Source: Arthrobacter sp. ok362 (GTDB lineage: Bacteria > Actinomycetota > Actinomycetes > Actinomycetales > Micrococcaceae). From it: a DNA stretch of 64,000 nt. Where the stretch lies: assembly GCF_900102785.1 (NCBI RefSeq), contig NZ_FNGC01000001.1:424822-488821 (forward strand). Reading direction: 5' to 3'. The notes beneath the pieces are model-generated. The model saw only the letters and a program-made list of their open reading frames with translations, ran no database searches and was not told where the DNA came from. How positions within the stretch are numbered: the first letter of the stretch is position 1; every line of letters starts with the position of its first letter. Below are positions 60,877 through 64,000 of this stretch, piece by piece. The translations under genes were made by a program, and so were the position numbers.

Positions 60877-61143
60877 CTATGAGGTCTTGTTGCGCCCTGT
60901 GATGGCGCCGTAAATGCCCGCAACCGCGAGGCCACCGACAATGGCCAGGAGCCAGGAACCAAGATTCCAGAATTCCATCTTGCCCCCGCCGAACAGAAGG
61001 TCCCCGATCCAGCCGCCGACAATTGCGCCGACGACGCCGAGCGCGAGGCTGGTAATCCAGCCGCCGCCGACCCTGCCGGGCATGACTGCCTTGACGATTG
61101 CACCTACTATGAGTCCGAGAATGATCCAGCCAAGAAAGCCCAT
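60877..61143 (-). CDS. GlsB/YeaQ/YmgE-type small membrane protein
   Basis: 88 residues: three hydrophobic segments with Gly-zipper text, WIILGLIVGAIVKAVMPG, GWITSLALGVVGAIVGGWIG and SWLLAIVGGLAVAGIYGA. The family is stress-associated (transglycosylase-associated protein) in Gram-positives; its biochemical role is not established. GGAGGAG lies 3 nt before ATG 61143. Divergent from the CDF transporter. Confidence 0.9.
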   Translation of the reverse strand: MGFLGWIILGLIVGAIVKAVMPGRVGGGWITSLALGVVGAIVGGWIGDLLFGGGKMEFWNLGSWLLAIVGGLAVAGIYGAITGRNKTS

Positions 61144-61207
61144 GTCTCCTCCTACATATTCGTCGGCATCCAAATTGTGGATCCCGAATATGGCTTCAAG
61201 CTAACAT

Positions 61208-61371
61208 AGGGCGGATTACTTGTCAGCAGGGGACTACCCAATCGTTACGTGGCCCAGTTGCCCTGCCGCGGTTCGGCGCCAGCCCGGAAACGGGTACGGT
61301 ATTCCTTGTGGGCGCTGGGTTCTTCTGGTGTTCGCGTACACCCCGGAAGAACCCCATAAGGAGAAGCTCAC
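61208..61371 (+). promoter_or_regulatory. Structured leader of the CDF transporter gene
   Basis: A possible -10 TAACAT (61202-61207) precedes about 160 nt without a gene. A CCCG-GAAA-CGGG hairpin and a long hairpin at 61317-61354 (GGGTTCTTC/GAAGAACCC, inner GGTGT/ACACC) end 1-2 nt before the ribosome site ATAAGGAG. The position suits translation control; no known riboswitch class was recognised. Confidence 0.4.
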
Positions 61372-62292
61372 GTGGCTGCAAATGGCGGTACCAAGGCGAT
61401 TTTCGCGGCACTGGCCGCAAACCTGACCATCGCCGTTTTGAAGTTCGTCGCCTACTTTCTGACGCTGTCCTCGTCCATGCTGGCCGAGGCCATTCACTCG
61501 CTCGCAGACTCCGGCAACCAGTTGCTGCTTTTGGTCGGCGGCAAGCGCGCGCAGCGGAAGGCCAGCCCCGAGCACCCCTTCGGCTACGGCCGTGAGCGGT
61601 ACATCTACGCCTTCATTGTCTCGATTGTGCTCTTCAGTGTCGGCGGCCTGTTCGCACTGTATGAGGCCTGGGGGAAAATCCAGCACCCGCACGCCATCGA
61701 AGGAGACTTTTGGTGGGTGCCGCTTGCCGTCCTGATCGGCGCAATCGTTGCCGAGTCCTTCTCGTTCCGGACAGCGATCATCGAATCCAACCCCCTCCGG
61801 GGAAAGCAAAGCTGGATCAAGTTCATCCGCAATGCCAAGCAGCCGGAACTGCCGGTGATCCTGCTTGAGGATTTCGGCGCCCTCGTGGGCCTGGTGTTCG
61901 CGCTCTTCGGCGTGGGCCTGACGCTCCTGACCGGGAACGGCATCTGGGACGCCCTCGGCACCGCGATGATCGGTCTGCTGCTCGTGGCGATCGCTGTGGT
62001 GCTGGCCATGGAAACCAAGTCCCTGCTGCTGGGCGAGTCGGCCACCCGCGATGACGTCGCCAAGATCCGCAGCGCGATCGAAGCCGGCGGCAGCAGCGTC
62101 ATTCACCTCAAGACCATGCACCTTGGCCCTGAGGAGCTGCTGGTGGCTGCCAAGATCAGCATCGGCCGTTCGGACTCAGGCGAGGACATTGCGAAGGCGA
62201 TTGATGACGCAGAGGTCCGGGTCCGTGAAGCCGTCCCGATTGCCCGGGTCATCTACCTGGAACCGGACGTGCAGCGCGTCAGCGCCCCCTGA
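61372..62292 (+). CDS. CDF transporter of the ZnT9 (SLC30A9) type
   Basis: 306 residues and about six transmembrane segments. Motifs: MLAEAIHSLADSGNQLLLL in helix 2, HPFGYGRERYIYAFIVSI, a long cytoplasmic loop ending PVILLEDFGALVGLVFALFG (helix 5, with the ED pair) and the C-terminal cytoplasmic domain (about 220-306). The HSLxDxxNQ plus LLEDxxAlxG pairing is that of ZnT9-like carriers rather than the usual HxxxD/HxxxD set. Zinc or another divalent metal export is inferred. GTG 61372. Confidence 0.9.
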   Translation: MAANGGTKAIFAALAANLTIAVLKFVAYFLTLSSSMLAEAIHSLADSGNQLLLLVGGKRAQRKASPEHPFGYGRERYIYAFIVSIVLFSVGGLFALYEAWGKIQHPHAIEGDFWWVPLAVLIGAIVAESFSFRTAIIESNPLRGKQSWIKFIRNAKQPELPVILLEDFGALVGLVFALFGVGLTLLTGNGIWDALGTAMIGLLLVAIAVVLAMETKSLLLGESATRDDVAKIRSAIEAGGSSVIHLKTMHLGPEELLVAAKISIGRSDSGEDIAKAIDDAEVRVREAVPIARVIYLEPDVQRVSAP

Positions 62293-62343
62293 GCCGCCCG
62301 CCACGCCAGCCCAGCCCTATACAAAACAACAGCCCTAAAGAAA

Positions 62344-62384
62344 ACGGCAGTCCTGTCCAGTTCAACACTGGACAGGACTGCCGT
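62344..62384. terminator. Bidirectional terminator between CDF and MFS genes
   Basis: A 17-bp stem ACGGCAGTCCTGTCCAG with its exact complement around a TTCAACA loop, followed by TCTGTTT. Confidence 0.85.
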
Positions 62385-62439
62385 TCTGTTTGAGCATGCC
62401 CGCCTATTGCCCTGCCGCTTTGCCGCGGCCAAGGTGCGG

Positions 62440-63648
62440 CTAGGAGGCCAGCGGCCGCCTGCGTTCCACAACGCCGCTGATGGCAGCGACCCCGAGCCCC
62501 AGTACGGCCAGGACCGCACCTACGAGCGCGGGCGCGACGTAGCCCCAGCCCCAGGCGATCACAAGGCCGCCCAGGAAGGCGCCCAGGGCATTGGCGACGT
62601 TGAGCGCCGCATGGTTGAGCGAGGAGGCCAGCGACGGTGCGTCGGGGGACGCATCCAGAAGTCTGGTCTGCAGGGCCGGAACCAGCATGGACCCGGCGGC
62701 GCCAACCACGAACACCATGACCAGCGCGGACCAGGCCCAATGGACGCCAACGGCATAGACCACCAGTGCCACCGCCGTGCCGGGCAGCACCCAGTAGATC
62801 GTGCCCATGACGGACTTATCGGCGATCCGGCCGCCCACGATGTTGCCCAGCACCATGCCCGCGCCGTACAGCGCCACGACCAGCGGCAGCCAGGGCGCGG
62901 GGACGCCGGCCACGGAGGTCATGGTGTGCGAAATGTAGGTGTAGGTCGCGAAGAAACCGCCGAAGCCGACGATGCCGACCAGGATGGCAAGCCACACTTG
63001 GAGCCGCTTGAGCGCGCCGAGCTCACGGCGGAAGCTGGCATCTGCGTGCGGCTTCTGGAACGGGACGAACTTCCACAGCATGGCGAGCGTAATGATGCCG
63101 ATCAGGCCCACCAGCAGGAACAGGAGCCGCCACCCGTAGCTCTGGCCCAGCCAGGTAGCGAAGGGGACGCCGATGACGTTGGACACCGTCAGCCCGGCCA
63201 TGACCATCGAAATCGCCCAACCCCGCTTGGTCGGCGCCACCAAGGAGGCGGCAATCACGGCCGCGACCCCGAAGAAGGCGCCGTGGGGCAGTCCCGCGGC
63301 GAACCGGGACACCAGCATGGAGCCGTAGTCCGGGGCGAGGAAGGAACTGAGGTTGGCGATGCTGAAGAAGAGCATGAGCCCCAGGGCCAGATACTTCCGC
63401 GGGAGTTTGGCCCCGACGGCGGCGAGCACCGGCGCGCCGATCACGACGCCGAGGGCGTAGGCCGAAATAAGGTGACCGGCCTCGGGCGTGCTGATGTTCA
63501 GGCCCTGTTCGATCTCCTTGAGCAGGCCCATCATGGTGAATTCTGTGGTGCCGATGCCGAATCCGCCCATCGCCAGGGCAATGATGGCCAGGGCAACGTG
63601 ACGGGTGCCGGTCTTGGACGGCGCCGGGGCGTATGTGGTGGTTGTCAT
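62440..63648 (-). CDS. MFS drug/metabolite exporter (DHA1 type)
   Basis: 402 residues, 12 predicted transmembrane segments. Features of DHA1 antiporters: GFGIGTTEFTMMGLLKEI with the TEF helix-1 signature, SAYALGVVIGAPVLAAVGAK with the loop-2 motif, SRFAAGLPHGAFFGVAAVIA, and motif C-like GLTVSNVIGVPFATWLGQ in helix 5. Compounds exported are unknown. The upstream region (63649-63877) is AT-richer, with TATTTAT and no recognised operator. Confidence 0.9.
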   Translation of the reverse strand: MTTTTYAPAPSKTGTRHVALAIIALAMGGFGIGTTEFTMMGLLKEIEQGLNISTPEAGHLISAYALGVVIGAPVLAAVGAKLPRKYLALGLMLFFSIANLSSFLAPDYGSMLVSRFAAGLPHGAFFGVAAVIAASLVAPTKRGWAISMVMAGLTVSNVIGVPFATWLGQSYGWRLLFLLVGLIGIITLAMLWKFVPFQKPHADASFRRELGALKRLQVWLAILVGIVGFGGFFATYTYISHTMTSVAGVPAPWLPLVVALYGAGMVLGNIVGGRIADKSVMGTIYWVLPGTAVALVVYAVGVHWAWSALVMVFVVGAAGSMLVPALQTRLLDASPDAPSLASSLNHAALNVANALGAFLGGLVIAWGWGYVAPALVGAVLAVLGLGVAAISGVVERRRPLAS

Positions 63649-63877
63649 TCGTCTTTTCGGGGAGATTTTCCGGGAGGATCCGGAGGGATCGGACAGATAA
63701 ATATGCTTTTAAGAACTGGGAGGCGGCGCCGAATATTCCGCAACCGGCCGCAACCGGTCTGCGCGGCCGCCTCCACCATTCTCCCTTACCCTGCCGCTCG
63801 CGGTTCCCGCTCCCGGACCCGCCCGTGACGCGGTCCCGCCCCCGACGCGGTACCAGGAGCGCCTTAGACTTGGGGGC
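63649..63877. other. MFS/Nudix divergent spacer
   Basis: No gene seen. AT-rich text near 63695-63715 could be the MFS promoter; TAGACT at 63865-63870 serves the Nudix gene. Confidence 0.4.
63865..63870 (+). promoter_or_regulatory. Candidate -10 element of the 63878 gene
   Basis: TAGACT ends 7 nt before GTG 63878. Confidence 0.4.
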
Positions 63878-64000
63878 GTGACTGGACTCATTGGCGTCGT
63901 CGGCGGCGCAGTAGTGGACTCCCTGGCCGAACCGGGCATGCTCCTTGTGGCGCGGCGCACGGCGCCGCCGCAGTTTGCCGGAATGTGGGAGTTTCCGGGC
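63878..64000 (+). CDS. MutT-like Nudix hydrolase, cut by the window edge
   Basis: 41 codons remain. The start GTG 63878 gives MTGLIGVVGGAVVDSL, then LLVARRTAPPQFAGMWEFPG, which is the beta-strand pattern leading into the Nudix box (usually GKWEFPGGKvE) of MutT-type 8-oxo-dGTP pyrophosphatases. The box itself lies beyond the window. Substrate and length are unknown. Confidence 0.8.
   Translation, partial: MTGLIGVVGGAVVDSLAEPGMLLVARRTAPPQFAGMWEFPG

Noticed and set aside
1..64000. tRNA, rRNA or transposase genes
   Set aside because: No cloverleaf-like segment, rRNA core sequence or transposase motif was recognised by reading both strands; this is by eye, so a missed tRNA is possible.

Overview
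The window is high-GC chromosomal DNA from an actinobacterium, most likely a member of the Micrococcaceae close to Arthrobacter or Pseudarthrobacter. Support comes from the gene content and order: ftsK-pgsA-cinA-clgR followed by DUF3046-recA-recX-miaB-miaA-dapF-hflX, DUF1844 beside infC-rpmI-rplT, the bifunctional isomerase PriA in the his cluster, DUF222/HNH proteins, and Gram-positive LexA boxes. The genus is inferred from gene order and protein style, not from a database search. No rRNA, tRNA, CRISPR array, insertion sequence or prophage was recognised. The window is almost entirely core chromosome.

Layout: 1-5.3 kb holds the end of a probable M24 peptidase, an unexplained 660 bp, a small membrane protein, an aminotransferase, truB with two membrane proteins, and a VOC/Nudix pair. 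5.4-8.5 kb is accessory: a DUF222-HNH gene broken by one in-frame stop, a membrane protein and a DUF937 protein. 8.7-17 kb carries ribF, the kynA-kynU pair, rpsO-pnp and an M16 peptidase. 17-25.4 kb is a molybdenum-cofactor region (moaD-moaA against moeA-moaC-mog-moaE) built around a two-component system and a membrane-anchored molybdopterin oxidoreductase. 25.4-32.9 kb has an HTH/Clp-N operon, dapB, a membrane acyltransferase-like gene, a LexA-boxed DUF222 fragment, a nitrilase-family enzyme, dapA and rnj. 33-49.3 kb runs ftsK-pgsA-cinA-clgR, marR, DUF3046-recA-recX, miaB-miaA-dapF, hflX and a DinG-like helicase. 49.4-56.9 kb has lexA divergent from a LysM protein, then hisC-hisB-hisH-small membrane protein-priA-sseB and an MFS exporter. 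57-64 kb has DUF1844, infC-rpmI-rplT-trmH, a GlsB-like protein, a ZnT9-like CDF transporter, a second MFS exporter and the start of a MutT-like Nudix gene.

Themes: three lysine/diaminopimelate genes (dapB, dapA, dapF) are scattered; DNA repair is concentrated here (recA, recX, lexA, DinG-like helicase) with LexA boxes at recA, at lexA/LysM and at a DUF222 fragment; RNA metabolism is strong (rpsO-pnp, rnj, truB, miaA, miaB, trmH). About eighteen start codons have a TAnnnT hexamer exactly 6 or 7 nt upstream, a signature of leaderless transcription.

The least explained signals are a 16-bp repeat family (consensus near GTTTYCCACAWACAGS) present as three copies before recA and about six before hflX; the long hflX leader, which begins with a possible leaderless six-residue mini-ORF; the LexA-boxed DUF222 fragment; and the oxidoreductase with an internal Tat-like motif, encoded directly after its own two-component system.
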